The notes under the pieces: model-generated
The model's database searches: none
Told to the model about the DNA's origin: nothing
Seen by the model: the letters and a program-made list of their open reading frames with translations, nothing else
Shown here: positions 1 through 12,143 of the stretch, in pieces
Layout: every line of letters begins with the position of its first letter
Position numbering within the stretch: the stretch's first letter is position 1
From: Lunularia cruciata
Lineage: Eukaryota > Streptophyta > Marchantiopsida > Lunulariales > Lunulariaceae
Reading direction: 5' to 3'
Length of the DNA stretch: 64,000 nucleotides
Assembly (NCBI GenBank): GCA_948567375.1
Contig: OX419758.1
Span: forward strand, 51,599,473 to 51,663,472
Made by a program: the position numbers and the translations under genes

Positions 1-1335
1 CAAAACCAGGTTATTTGGTGTCCAAAAGTTGCACCCTTTGAATATCCGGATGGATACAAGCTATTCACTTCTTCAATTTGGCGTTTATCACAATTCAGAA
101 GCATGTACTCGTCAACCAGAGTCTAGATACGTGTTATCGGTTGATGTATAAACTGAGTGTCTAGGTACAACTTCTTTCCTTTCATGTGACCTAATTTGGT
201 TGATTATGTAAATCCCACGACGAAAATATTCCTGAACTGCCAAAATTCCCTTCTATTAATAAAGCTTATAGATATGAATACGGTCGAAATCTCTTCTTGT
301 TCGTGTTTGGGAACAACTCAAAACGTAACAATTAAAGAAATTACAATTACCGAAAGTTGGGAATTTGTTTTACGAAAGTATGTCCTATTCCTATAAACTT
401 CATGGATCTGTTTTGTCCTATTTCTATAAAATTCACGGATCTGTTTGATTAGTCGAGTTACTCGAGTAAAATGTGGCAATAGTTCACTCATGAGGACGCA
501 ACTCGTCTAGAAACTGAAGCCGAAATTCCATGGATGTAGATTGGTTTCGTAATGTGAATAGTATTAGTTTGTGAGTATCCCTTCCAAAAAATTCGATATC
601 ACCTCAAGTAAATAATCGTATTACTAAGGCACGGTGTCGTGCCCTTACTAGTCTCGATAGTAATAAATAAGATCGCTAGTTACCTTTTTAAGATCGTCTC
701 AAGCAAATAATCATACTAGTAAGTCATGGTTAAATAAATTTACTTAACTAGTTTCATAATTACTAGGATTATTAATTGAGAAGTTCACTCGGCCTTTTGA
801 TAAATTTGACTCTTATAATAGACATCCATCAAACATATTATCCTCAATTTGATAAGGAGAATGTACTTCTCTTTGGTTGATATGACTTCAAAAGCTACCA
901 CGTAGACATTTAACTATGTAATTGTTTGAGCTTGCACAGTTCTATATGGGTACAAACCATGATTGAATGAAAGAAACGAATCGCACCAGCTTTGTGGATA
1001 GTCACACCTTTCTCCTGCAACATCTTTCGCACTCATCTGTTGAAAGAAGTATCCGTAAAGTAATCGAGTGTTAGTAATTGTTTATTCCCCGTGATTTTAA
1101 ACATCGATCTTTAAAATACGCATAATAACCTTCAAGAGACACAATTCACTCGGGCAAAACATTCCACAAAACCACAATATTTGGACGATTCTTCTTGGTA
1201 ACCCATACAGAATACTGAAACATTTAAAGATGAATAAGGGTTATGAAACTAATTTCTGGAGAGGCTTTTGCAGTTGCAAAATATTGACTGGCTAGAGATT
1301 ATATCCAACAGTTGCTAAAAATCATCATCACTGCG
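1..1335. other. AT-rich non-genic stretch
   Basis: No reading frame here has coding character; the short open frames begin at non-ATG codons. Two small structures are visible. One is a two-copy imperfect tandem repeat of about 32 bp at 383-446. The other is a diverged pair of segments near 590-640 and 680-730, both containing a CTCAAG.AAATAATC core. A GGCACG/CGTGCC palindrome lies near 626-643. I see no gene or RNA gene. Confidence 0.6.
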
Positions 1336-1504
1336 TCCATTTTGGATAGAGTACGATGGGAAAAGGCGACCACGTAAATGTTCTACGTGGTCGCCTTTTC
1401 CTGGACGCAGGAAGGATGGGAAGACCCCCCCTCACGCGTACGAGGGATAGATAAAAGAGGTAAATGGGCCTAGGTATCGATAATCCATTTTGGATAGAGT
1501 ACGA
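1336..1504 (+). mobile_element. SINE-like short insertion, copy 1, with 21-bp target-site duplication
   Basis: A perfect 21-bp direct repeat, beginning TCCATTTTGGATAGAG, lies at 1336-1356 and 1484-1504 and brackets a 127-bp insert (1357-1483). The insert carries the family core GGAAGGATGGGAAGACCCC and a RAGAGGTAAATGGG tail. Its 5' end is an inverted duplication: 16-bp perfect arms (AAAAGGCGACCACGTA and its complement) around a 7-nt loop, at 1361-1399. Related copies lie near 10.0, 24.2, 28.4 and 38.8 kb. Long exact duplications of this size are usual for elements copied by LINE-type target-primed reverse transcription. No tRNA-like A and B boxes were recognised, so the SINE label is an inference. 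Confidence 0.75.
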
Positions 1505-3063
1505 CTACACATTAATGAACAAAAGAGTTACGTGGAACGAGTTATTCCCAGCACAGCGCCACGAGACCCAGATTAGAACCGGCGATCAGACTACGTTAAT
1601 AGAAGCCGGGCAGTCGTTGACTGTTAGGACAGGACCCGGCGTCGGTACTCACGTCGATCTCCGGGAGGCAGGCAGGCAAAGAAAGGCGGGTAACATTACG
1701 CCATCGCAGTCGGCGGTGATTTCGACTCGTCAGTTATAGACAGCCGCGTTCTACCGCACCAACTCAGTTTCCCGGTTGTACTTGAGATCCGAAGGATTAA
1801 ACATGTCGATCTGATAGTCCAAGAATCTTAGTATTTATCCGGCAGTCAGATGCTTACGTGGAGTCTGGAGCTGGCGGGCGGAAAGATACCGGTACGCAGT
1901 AGTTCTTCCAGCTCAATGTGGTGGTGGAACATGCGTGGTGGGTGGGGGCTATTCATTCCTCTCCGTCACCCGCATTCAAGCCTCCGATTTACGCGGTGAT
2001 ATAAGCGAGGTATCATGCTGCCAATGTACATCCCAGATATTTGATTATAGCAACTGCTCTCACCCTTGCATACTCTATGACCGTGGTATTTATAATCAAG
2101 AGAATCAAATATATAACATATTTGATTCACTTCCTCCGAAGAAAATTTCATATTTGATATTTCTCCGGAGGCCCCTCCGCTCATCAAGAAGGAAGGGAGG
2201 CCATCATCCTACTCACCCTGCTCAGCTCCATCCACATTACACTGCAGTGGTGGGGATTTGCACAAGCTGGCTAATAATGTCACTCTACTTTGGTGGCAGA
2301 TTTATCACTCTCTTTAGTTCCTCACGCTGTCGAATTCAATCTAGAGCTCCGATCTGTGGGTCCATTGAGGTTGCCAAAATTGTATCTTTCAGCGGTGACA
2401 CCTCGTCAGATGAAGGTTTAGGGGACTTTCTACTCCAAAAAGAGTTTGTGTAATTGGCTCTAGAGCTTCTATCTCTACTTTTGGATGGCAATAAAGAGAT
2501 GAAAAGTTTTATTTTCGGAATTGAGGTCCTATCACTATTTAATCGTGCTTTAAACTTTTCCCAGTGGGCTCCGCTGAAGGTTGGAAAATTGCCACACTAC
2601 TCGATATACATTAGAATCCGGGTTAACGGGATCGCATTTAACAAGCGTAACCAAGTGTTGGCGTACCGACTTCAAGTCGTGAGGATTTGCTGACCGTGGT
2701 CTAGGGGGTTGTAATTAGCAGGAGCCGCAGGGACTACGTGAGTTTTCCAGTGATCAGGCAGCAGACATAGGTCTCCATATTTAACACGGAGCCACTTTTT
2801 GTAGCAAGTCTTGTCGATGTCCCACCCGTGGGCCAGAGTCTTCTCCATGATCTCAGAACTAGACCCTTTGACCTCCATATAACTGTGGAACTGGATTAGT
2901 AGAGCACCACACTCCGAAGGCGTTTCCGAATTTTGACGAGAATTTCCCTGTCTGTTGGAGAATCCTGCCCAGATCGCGCGAGACGTCTTCGGTAGTTCAA
3001 GGCCTTACTCGTACTATGTGCAGAGAGTGAGAAGAAAAGACTCGGACTCGTTTCGGTTTTGAC
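1505..3063. other. Non-genic stretch upstream of the peroxidase gene
   Basis: Several open frames exist (for example 1935-2453) but they start at non-ATG codons and resemble no family I know. A faint direct duplication links about 2285-2385 with about 2480-2610 (shared CTCTACTTT and GGGCTCCG-like blocks). The last few hundred bases presumably hold the peroxidase promoter and leader, but no clear TATA box could be chosen. Confidence 0.5.
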
Positions 3064-4486
3064 ATGGGGAGAAGTGTGGGTACCACGAGTGTTGCTGCCG
3101 TAGTTCTGTTGATAGTATCCTCTGTATATTTTGTCGAGATTCAAGCCCAGCTGAGCCCCAACTTTTATGCAGCCTCATGTCCTAACCTTGAGCGCATTGC
3201 AAGACAGTGGTTCAATATCGGAGTGCTGAATGCTCTTACTGCACCAGCTGCTATTTTGCGGCTGTCGTTTCATGACTGCGCTGTCAATGTAACTCGCCTG
3301 AACTTGGCTTCAACTCAATTAGACCCGTTCCATTGCTAAACTCCCACTCTTTATCGTTTCGTTGCATGTTTCTCGCTTGTTCTTTAATATGGTTGTGGAG
3401 ATGAGTCCCTAACTTTTATCGTGTTGTTTTTTATTTCAGGGGTGTGAAGGTTCTGTTCTGTTGAACGGAGGAGCGGGCAACACCGATGAGAAATTGTCTA
3501 GTTTGAGTCTTGGCATTAGTAATCTTCCCGTTATCGACGGAATTAAAACTGCTGTGGAGAGGCAGTGTCCTGGAGTGGTCTCTTGTTCAGACCTCTTGGT
3601 ATTGGCTGCTCGTGATGCTGTTGCTCTGGTGAGCCGTCTTCATTCATCTCGCTTTTGAGCGTGATTTCTCTCGGTAGTCTATGTCCAGTCAAAGAATCTG
3701 GAATCCCTTCTCATCCCTTGCTGCCTGGAGTTCTTAATTTGGAGGCTACGCCAAATTCTAATTCTGGTCTCGTCTACTCTTTCAGTCTGGAGGTCCGAGG
3801 ATGAATGTTCTGCTGGGACGCAGAGATGGGAGAACTGCCAGTACCGCTTCTGCGTCAGCACAGTTGTTGCCAGCAACTGCTTCTGTCACCCAACTGCTCT
3901 CCTCTTTCGCCCAAATGGGTCTTTCTGATATGGAGACCGTGGCCCTTCTCGGTAAGACAACTACTGATTCCTCTCTCCATCATTGCGAAGGATATCCTCT
4001 GTTGATAGACTCTGAAGTAGTGCACCATTCATTTCATCCAGCTTTACGAGAAGACTTGGCTTGATGTATACTATTCTCTATGCTGCAGGATCTCACACCA
4101 TGGGAGTCGGACATTGTGACAACATCAAGAACAGATTGTATCCCCAACTTGATGCCACTTTACAAACCACTCCCTTCTTCGCTCGGAGTCTCCAGGCTCA
4201 ATGCCCGCTGGCCTTCAACAACCCGAATATTGTTGTTGCCAACGATTTAACCAACATCATCTTCGACAATCAGTATTTCCGTGACCTGCAAAACAGGCGA
4301 GGTCTGTTCAGCATCGACGCAGCTATCGCTACGGACCCCCGCACCTCAGGATTTGTCCAACAGTTTGGGTTTAACAGACAGCTCTTCTTCTCCACCTTCG
4401 CATCGGCTTACAACAAGATGACTCAGTTCAAAGTGTTGACAGGCACCCAAGGCGAAATTCGCCGCAATTGTAGAATGGTGAACTGA
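3064..4486 (+). CDS. Class III secretory plant peroxidase
   Basis: Heme peroxidase of the secreted plant class, which oxidises phenolic substrates with H2O2 in the wall or vacuole (known for the family). Exons are 3064-3288, 3440-3628, 3786-3951 and 4089-4486, all with GT..AG introns, giving 325 residues, the usual family length. Four exons is the classic gene structure. Residues 1-29 form a signal peptide. The distal heme-pocket motif RLSFHDC carries Arg66 and His70. The proximal heme ligand is His196 in GSHTMG, where most members have AHTIG. Eight cysteines for the four expected disulfides are present, including 39, 72, 77, 118, 124 and 203. The distal calcium loop reads GCEGS where GCDxS is usual, an Asp-to-Glu change at a ligand. 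The C-terminus ends RRNCRMVN. The start is the first ATG before the signal peptide. The gene looks intact. Confidence 0.95.
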
Positions 4487-6539
4487 TATATTTAGTCGTC
4501 CTCGTCAAGCAAAAATGTGACTTCATTGCAGAGTTTGTGAGATAGGAATTGTTGAGCAGAGGAGCTCTCTCTTCAAATGTGTATAATGGTTGTCTGACAC
4601 TCTCAATAGCTATCGAGGGACGCTAAATGGGAGTTACTACTATACCTGAATAGTGTAGCTGCAGCTGGGAAATATTGCCTTACTGATAGAGTACGTGTCG
4701 AGACTTCAATCCATTTGTACTTTAAGTCCTGTGTAAATCCCAATTGAAGTCATCAGTACTTTTGCTGGTCCAGCTTGTGACCATAATCGATTATTTTCAT
4801 TTGTTCCAAGTATACCTTCTAGGATTCCAACTAATCTATCAGCATGTGAATATATTGCTTGGCTGGATCTCTTGTTCATGTTGCAGGAAGCTTCAGTTCT
4901 GTAATCTGAGTCTGTCGAGGAAGCTGTGGTGAATGGGCGCTAGGAGAAAGAAGTGGAAATTCATCACGGAAAGGAGTGAAAGAAGCTAGAATGCTATGAA
5001 ACCAATGTTACGTGAAACGAATACTATGAAATGGAATGGAGTTGCAATGCAAGACAAATTGGATCCCATATTGTATCATATCAATTAATCATGTATATGA
5101 GGTTGACCACCGCGTCACTCACTTCCTGAAAAATCACGAACAAGCACAAACTGCAGAGCAGAAATGGAGCCGTCTCCCTACGTTTATCCCCACTCTAGTA
5201 CCTCGAAATGGCTATCAACTCGGGAGATATTGCGAGGAAATATCAAAGACTGGTCATAATAGTCTGACACTAAAAGCAAATAAACAGTAAAACGTAAAAG
5301 AGATACAACAAGCGCACGAGACGACGTTGAAAGTCAACACCAGCAAAGACTAAAGGGAAGTCGAAGATTCGTGTGCACCTGTTCTTCCGGAAACGTGAGT
5401 AATTCCTTAAAATTCCCGACAGGCACAAGCTAAATGTCGAAAAGGTTTCCCATCATTTTCTTTTATCGTACTCGCTACCTCAACTAAAGCAAAATCTTTG
5501 TCGTGAGTGGACCCCAAACGTTATCCTTGTATCTCCTGGTCAAAGGCAGAGACAAAGTTAAACACCTCAACTAAAATCTGTTTCTTGTCGTGTTGCCAAA
5601 ATAGATGCATTTCAGTGGCAGTATCTAACCAATGTCCAACACAACCTCTTAAAGTCTTCAGAGCTTTGGAGAATTACTTGGTATCTTAGCAACATAATAC
5701 CGTACCTACTTTGAGAATTCTTCCACTTTAAAGCCCGGGAGACCTGTAAGATGAAAAAGGTGAGTAACCAAATTCAATTAAAACTCGAATTGCCAGAAGG
5801 AGCTGCAGAATTGCTGAAAAGTTGAAGACTTCACTTCTAGAGCATCACATCTTGTAATCTGGTCGCATGGACTCCTCTGTGAGTCATTCCAAACGTGGGA
5901 AAATTTGGGTTCAGACGAATAACGTCATATAGATGCAAGCGAATCGGGTCAAAGGGTCAAGAACAAAGAGAAGTCTGGATATGGAAGTACTACTGTTGAG
6001 TAAAACCGATAGCGATGGCGACCAGTAGAGAGAGACAAGCTTTCTCCTGGGTACAGTGATGCTACATCATCTTCCAAAAGCATTGACCGCATGGTCAGCT
6101 AATCAACCTTCCATTGAAATTGGCTATGTCGTTGACCACAGTGCTTACTTCATCTCGTAATTGAACCTCGCCAGGAATGGATGAGTAGCTGCTACCCTAC
6201 GCAGTTCTCTGAACTCTACTCCCCCGCGTCTTCTTCAGCAGAATAGCTTCAGAAGTTGTGCATGTCGGCCACTGGACAAACTCAAGGACCATTGCCCTAA
6301 ATTCTAAATTCAATCATCCCAATTGCCGAACTCTACTTACATCCACAGTACACTACTGCAGGTGCTTCGCGAGAAGTTAGTTCAGCGTAAGTGCAGTGGA
6401 CATTCTGTGACCTGAATCTGCCAGCGCTGGGAGAACTGTAAACTGCAGAGGTTATGATCATGCCGGTAGGGAGACCGTAGAGGTAGACAGACAGAAGATT
6501 GTGGCTTTGTGGGGGGAGTTAGCAAGGAAGTGGGGGTAT
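4487..6539. other. Intergenic region between peroxidase and DTW genes
   Basis: This includes the 3' region of the peroxidase and the upstream region of the DTW-domain gene. Open frames such as 5036-5290 match nothing I recognise and lack splice or codon support. No repeats with clear boundaries were seen. Confidence 0.5.
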
Positions 6540-9523
6540 ATGTCTCTCGAGGCTCTGGCCGCGCGGATGGTCCCATCTGCTTTCACACCCATTCACAATC
6601 CTCTTCCTCGTTCTGGAGGTGTGAGGAGGTTCCCTACTATTTCCATGCAGAAAGATTTTGCAGTGCATTCAGACCGGGGCGCTGTTGCGTCCCAAATTGA
6701 GAGGAAGGACGAGAAAGTTGAAGAGAAAACATCTGATCAAAGACTAGACTGGACTAGTGGTGATGGGGACCAACTGCTCCAGGACTGGCAAATGTTCTGT
6801 AAGACACAGCCGCTGCCCGAACTCGTGAGGATGAATATGGAGAAGATTAAGGCACTGGAGGTGGAATTCGGTGAAGAACTTCATTTCGGAGGCCCGCGAG
6901 GTTCATTGAAGGTATTTCGATCTGCATTCTTCTGCAGTGTCATCATTCCTGACGCCGAAATAACTGAGCTACTTGCTCAATTATGAATCGGGCAATTTCA
7001 TGTAGTTATCAGACTTCCGAAGGAAAGCGTCATGCACCCCTAAGAATTTCAGGCTAAACAGCTATCGCATATATTGTCGATGAACGATTCATTTTCTCTT
7101 TTGAATCTGTTCGGGAGGCCCAAGAAATAATTGATCTTGAAACCGTACTCCAATTCACTTCCAATCCACACACCAATGCCAACGTCCTGTTTGTGTTTTA
7201 ATCATGTTGTAGGCGAATGTAATTTATTTTGCAGGGCCGACCTGGAGTAGAAGAAGATCACAGACACAGAGAGTTTTATGGGACTTTGTCTGATTCAGAA
7301 TCAAAGCTGCAGAACTTTACCGCCCGGCAAGTGGCCTGTCGAGTGATTGGAAGCAAGGGCTACCTTTGTGAAACTGTACGCAAGAAATCCTCCTCTAGTT
7401 TGACATTGTCATGAATTCTTCAGGAAGGAGAGAAAAAAGATTCACTGACTGAAAAGTTCCGTGCTCTCCGATTAATCCTTAATTAATGCGTGGTAGGATA
7501 CTGTTGAACAATTTCTCGTCAGTCGGGAAGTTTACCGCTGTTTAACTGACGAGATTCTAAACCCTAAACCCTAAACCCCAGTCCAAGCCATAAATTCTGT
7601 TGACGAGACCACAAGTCTTAGAGAAGTCTGTTCTAATTAGACACATTGCCTGACTGCTTGCAGTGCTGGCTCCCGCAACGAGATTGCATGTGTGGCACAT
7701 TCGAGAAGGGGGATTTATGGCCTGGAGTATGTTTATGGATTTACATGCACCCAAAGGTGAGTCCAGAACCAACTGCTCATCTCATGCACATGTCGATTCA
7801 ACCGTTTTGGACGAGATGGTGAAACTGTAGACTGAGCAGATTTCTATCCTGCATGCAATTCCTGCAAGTGAAGAATTGTGCTCAACACAACTCTCCGAAT
7901 GACTGCAGGACTTTCTTAGAAAGAACAATACTGGCAAGTTACTTTGGCAAGTATTTGGAGAAAGGGCTTCACGGTTTGCTGTTTGCGGCATCCCTGACCA
8001 GGAAGAGGTTATGTGGAATGTCTTCAAAGAGGCAGGTCTGCCTGTAGGCTTCAAAAGTTTGGATCCGATTTGTGTTCAGACTTGAGAAATGCAAGCCAAT
8101 CTATTTTATGTTTGTAGATCAACTGAACCTTTGCTACAATTGACGTTGTAGGAAGGGAGAAGGTCTGGTGCATCTATCCTCATCCTCCAGAGTGTCAAGT
8201 TCCTGACGTGATAATAACGGATGATGTGTGTTCGATGAAGAATGGCGACGAGGTATTGTCGATGAGTTCATGTACCTATTATTACTTCATCTATGAGTTC
8301 CTTGGTCTAGCAGACCCTCTGAGCAGACACCCAAGTGTTCATTGGACGTTCTCCATAGTACTTAAGAACGCCATAACGCAGATAATCTGCGCCACAAGAT
8401 CAGGATTCAATGATATTGCTGAGAGCAAAATTCACCAACTCCTGGTGAAAGACAGTTGTTCACTTCTTACCGATCAATACCTTGCTCCATGCAGGTTTTT
8501 ACTGAAGTTGTGCGGTTGACGTAGGTTAGAGAGGCAGATAAAATTCACTTTGTGCTTATTGATGGAACTTGGAGCAACTCGAAAGCCATGATTAGCCGCC
8601 TTAAGGTACAGTAAAACCTCGACCAGCTCCAAACTGTTGGACTCTCTCTCTTAAGTGGGTAACCTGTAAAACTGGAAAAGGAGTCATAGGAGTTGGTGAG
8701 TGGCTTGATCTCGGAGGATGCTCTAGTCGTTGTATCATCGGCCCTTTTTTGGATAATGCACCAGGGTTAAAGGAGAGATTCGCTTTGGTTAATTACTCTC
8801 TTTGACTAACAGGAACGAGCTAGTGCCTTGTGGGGAGGGAACAGCATGCCATGTGTAGCACTATCGCCAACCAATGTATCTGCTATGCATAATCTGCGGT
8901 AAGTTGATTTTGTTGAAAATTGATGTTCATTGATTTTGTTTGATTTTGTTTCCTTCTCTCGGTGATGAATCTGGAAGTTGAGCTAGTAAGAGTTCTTCTA
9001 TCTTATGCAGACATGTTGGGGTCCATAACATGTCTGCATAGGCTCTCTGCCACGGAATAACGTCAAGATGTGGTTACATTGTTTCCTTACACAATTTGCT
9101 GTGAAGCCGCTGTAGAGAAGAAATCTCTTCAGAAACAGTTCATTTCCGGGGATAAAAGGATCTGAGACGTCTAAGAAATATGCCGCATCATCATGATTCG
9201 TTTCCAGTTAAACCTTTGCTGGAGCTAGTGTGGCAGTAAAGAGTATCTGATCCAAAATATTTTTTTGGATTTACAGGCCACAACCGTCTACAGAGCGTAC
9301 CTGCACAGCAGCTGCTGCTGCTCAATTGTTAAGAGAGTTGAGTATTAGGAGTGAACATACAGGGCTCGGGCTTGAACATGCAGCTGACCTCCTAGACGAT
9401 TCTCTAGCTGGCTTGCAGGATGCACTAGTTTGCAGGAGGAAACGAGTTGGTCGTACCACCCAACGTTTTGGTCGTATCAAGTGTGACCCCATCGAACAAA
9501 AGGATTCCGTAAACTCTTACTGA
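6540..9523 (+). CDS. DTW-domain tRNA-uridine aminocarboxypropyltransferase (DTWD2-like)
   Basis: The family transfers the 3-amino-3-carboxypropyl group of S-adenosylmethionine to tRNA uridines, giving acp3U. Exons are 6540-6911, 7235-7375, 7664-7756, 7909-8035, 8152-8252, 8525-8605, 8813-8898 and 9277-9523; phases agree at every junction and give 415 residues. A Cys cluster C169-x2-C172-x6-C179-x-C181 spans the exon 2/3 joint (CETCWLPQRDCMC). It is followed by the family block YMHPKDFLRKNNTGKLLWQV, then VWCIYP, then the DTW motif DGTW at 291-294 and the late block RPQPSTERTCTAAAA. The start is the first in-frame ATG after a non-ATG open stretch; Met at 6567 is the alternative. The N-terminal 60 or so residues are Arg/Ala/Ser-rich, possibly an organelle-targeting segment (inference). 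It looks intact. Two DTW lineages exist in plants; this is the one with the MHPKDFLR block. Confidence 0.93.
7557..7579. repeat. Short telomere-like motif in DTW-gene intron
   Basis: Three consecutive CTAAACC units of the plant telomere type (TTTAGGG on the other strand) lie in the second intron. They may be a telo-box or a chance interstitial repeat; nothing else telomeric surrounds them. Confidence 0.6.
9004..9040. repeat. Perfect 14-bp inverted repeat in DTW-gene intron 7
   Basis: TATGCAGACATGTT (9004-9017) is mirrored exactly by AACATGTCTGCATA (9027-9040) around a 9-nt spacer. It lies in the intron between the last two exons. No larger element boundaries are seen. Confidence 0.7.
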
Positions 9524-10040
9524 TGTTCTCATTTCATAACACAATTGAGCTCATCTCTCCAATTGTCTGTGCGACTCAGAGTAATATGGTGGACAAACGA
9601 ATAGATCAAATGCGAATAGTGATGAAAGAAGATTTAGGAGTTAGATCCTTCTTGGCAGAATCCAGGCTGATGGCGATCTTCTTGCTGCTGATTTTTAAAA
9701 GTTGGACAAAGAAGTGGTTATATAGTTGTTCTTCTGTATTTGTATGACTGTTGAGAGTAGTTTTTCAGTACTCGTTTATAGCATTTAAATCCCATTTGGA
9801 GGAGAAATTGTGAACGGTAGAACAACTTTGTCCATGCAGCTTGTAGACCACATTATGGTATCTTTAAACCTGGTGGGCCATTTACTTAAGTACTGTAAGT
9901 TCACACCTGGAATTTCTAAACATCCTTGAGGCATCACCCACCCACAGTTATGCTCACCACGAATGCGGCTAAAGTGAACACATGTCATGGAAACCAACTT
10001 GTTCCGAGGTTTGAGCGAAAAGCGGCACACCTAGGATAAC

Positions 10041-10111
10041 AAGAAGGATGTGAAGACCCCATCAAGCCGGAATGGGATATCTCCTCAAGAGGTTAAGTGG
10101 GGCTAAGCCCC
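10041..10111 (+). mobile_element. SINE-like short repeat, copy 2
   Basis: It matches the family core: AAGAAGGATGTGAAGACCCC, then ATCAAGCCG, then AAGAGGTTAAGTGGGGCTAAGCCCC, ending in the GGGGC/GCCCC hairpin. The middle differs from the other copies. The 5' GGCGACC block is not present and no target-site duplication was found, so it is probably a decayed copy. Confidence 0.6.
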
Positions 10112-11474
10112 GTACCAGGTAGCTCAAACGTAGGGGGCTTAGGCCCATTCGCTTGAGCTAGAAATTTAGTTGATGCATACGTTATAGCTTTTGAAATACA
10201 TATTATTGCTTCTTTCATTCATGTCTCTTGGAGGAACGAAACAAAGAAGTTTCTGAGATTATTATGTGTAGTACGCAGTCCCACAAGAATCAAAAGTACA
10301 GGTCTCAAAGTTTGGACAGATCATCTCGAAAACCTCTTTTACCAATATTATTCTTTCGTTTGCGCTTTCGTGCAGGCTGACTGGCACAGTCTATCTGCTT
10401 CTTGCTAGTGTTCAGTAGAGCGCGTGTGTCTTTCTGTATGTACTTCCTTGTTTGTACCTAGATTCAATTTGCAGACCGTCAAGCATGCACTTCATATGCA
10501 CGGTCTCGGTTCCCTACTAAATGGGATATGGATTTACCGTTCTGCGAACGGCTTCTGCTCCCGTCACTAAAATATGAATTCTAATTATGACTGCTTTGAG
10601 ATTATTAAACACGATCCAAATATGCTAACTTTCAATTGAACATGAACTTCATGATCAAAGGAAACCGAAACTTAACCGACAGATAAACATCATCTCAAAA
10701 AATGAGCCCAAATGTTCCGCTCCAAGACGGAACTCCGTGGTTCGTTGATGCTCTGGGTTAACTTTTAGATTCTACCATCTGGACGTAAACTTTTGGTAAT
10801 AGGGGGCTGAAGGAGTACCTCGGAGTAAATGATTTTCTAAAGAGCAGCTCTATTAGATGGGTGAGCACGGGGTTCATGGGCCATAGCTTGTGTACATTTA
10901 TTTGGACCACTGTGTGCACCTCTCTAGAAGTTTGGAGCTTTAACAGATAATCATATGACCTTGGCAATATTCACAGTCAATCTGTTTCTAGGGATTGAGG
11001 AGATCACCCCTACCACTTCATCTGAAGTCTGATATGTATATTAAGTTTCTCATTCAATGCATTTTCCCTAACAGTGCACATGATAATAGTTGAGATTATC
11101 ATATCTGAAATTTAAGAAAGGGTACTTTGAGTATCCTTCACGTAGGCAAAGAGTCTCTAATGAACATTACAAAGCAACTTGAATGAAGAGTTTTGGTTGA
11201 ACTTCATTCGATTAGACACAGATATGCTACCGTAGTGTGCTCTAGATTCAAACATAGATATCACATTAACTTCGTCTCTGTATGTTGCCCAGTACATAGG
11301 TTTGGAGAGACTCTAGGCTAAATCTTGATCTTCTAGTCTTCCGTCTAGAGGCTCCAAACATTGTAGCTATGCGATGACAAAGTAAGTACAGATGGCTGGT
11401 CATATTTGCTAAAAGACCACCCTGAGCAACTTCAAGTATATTTAAACCACAAGGCGTCGAGTACTTCGATGTTC

Positions 11475-11536
11475 AAACTAAACTGAAACAGTTTAGTTTT
11501 GTATGGACTAAACTGCAATAGTTTAGTCTATACAAT
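11475..11536. repeat. Pair of adjacent hairpins
   Basis: CTAAACTG-AAA-CAGTTTAG is a perfect palindrome, followed directly by a second inverted repeat with 16-nt arms (15 of 16 paired) at 11499-11535. Both share the word CTAAACT. No coding content; it could be a remnant of a small foldback element. Confidence 0.55.
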
Positions 11537-11731
11537 TAATATATCAACGTAGTATTCAACGAATGTATGACCACGCAGTCATGTATTTATAATTCTTACT
11601 CTTGATCTGTAAAGGATAATCCGAAGTTAACTGTACTCCATCCCCGAACATGGTGTAAAAGCTTAGATTCTCAAAAGCTTTTGACTGGACTTAGAGCAAA
11701 CTAAATCCAGTAAGACTTTTATTGAACTACT

Positions 11732-12143
11732 TGTTGAATATGTCTTGCTATTCTATTGAGAGATGATCACTAGCTAGATCTAATGGTAACTGATCTACAA
11801 GATATACGGTGATAGACGTACCTTCTAGTGGCAGATGAGGCAACTAGGTCTTAGCGGGGAACTTAGACAGAACAATCAAGAAGAGACCAGTGAGAAGCTC
11901 TGTTGGCTCATTGCATAATCTACTATTCTCTGTACGTATTTTTGCAAGAACCTGATCACCGAGGACTTACAATGAATTGGTACAGCGAGTGTGTAGAAAC
12001 TTCCAAAAAAACAATACTGAGAGTGTTTTGGCCGTGGATGTAGCTTCCAAGACAGGAAACGAACCACGCAGACCTTGAGTTATCCCGATGAATGTGCATT
12101 GTCTGATGAGTGTGGATATTCCAAAAGGAATGAAGGTTTAACA
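11732..12143 (+). repeat. Copia-1 5' LTR
   Basis: It is 412 bp, begins TGTTGAATATG and ends GGTTTAACA, followed at once by the primer-binding site. It pairs with 20446-20853 and includes the shared segment GATGAATGTGCATTGTCT near its end. Confidence 0.9.

Larger units (their letters stand above)
9524..11731. other. Non-genic stretch upstream of Copia-1
   Basis: No open frame here has recognisable coding character. It holds one SINE-like copy (10041-10111), an inverted repeat TAGCTCAA/TTGAGCTA near 10120-10160, and nested AT-rich hairpins near 11475-11536. The last 5 bases (CTACT, 11727-11731) are one target-site duplication of Copia-1. Confidence 0.55.

Noticed and set aside
1464-2453. Open frames at 1464-1739 and 1935-2453
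   Set aside because: The longer one depends on a non-ATG start, neither resembles a known family, and the first overlaps the SINE-like insertion; treated as chance.
7557-7579. Telomere-like motif as a sign of chromosome fusion
   Set aside because: Only three units inside an intact host intron; much too short for a fusion relic.
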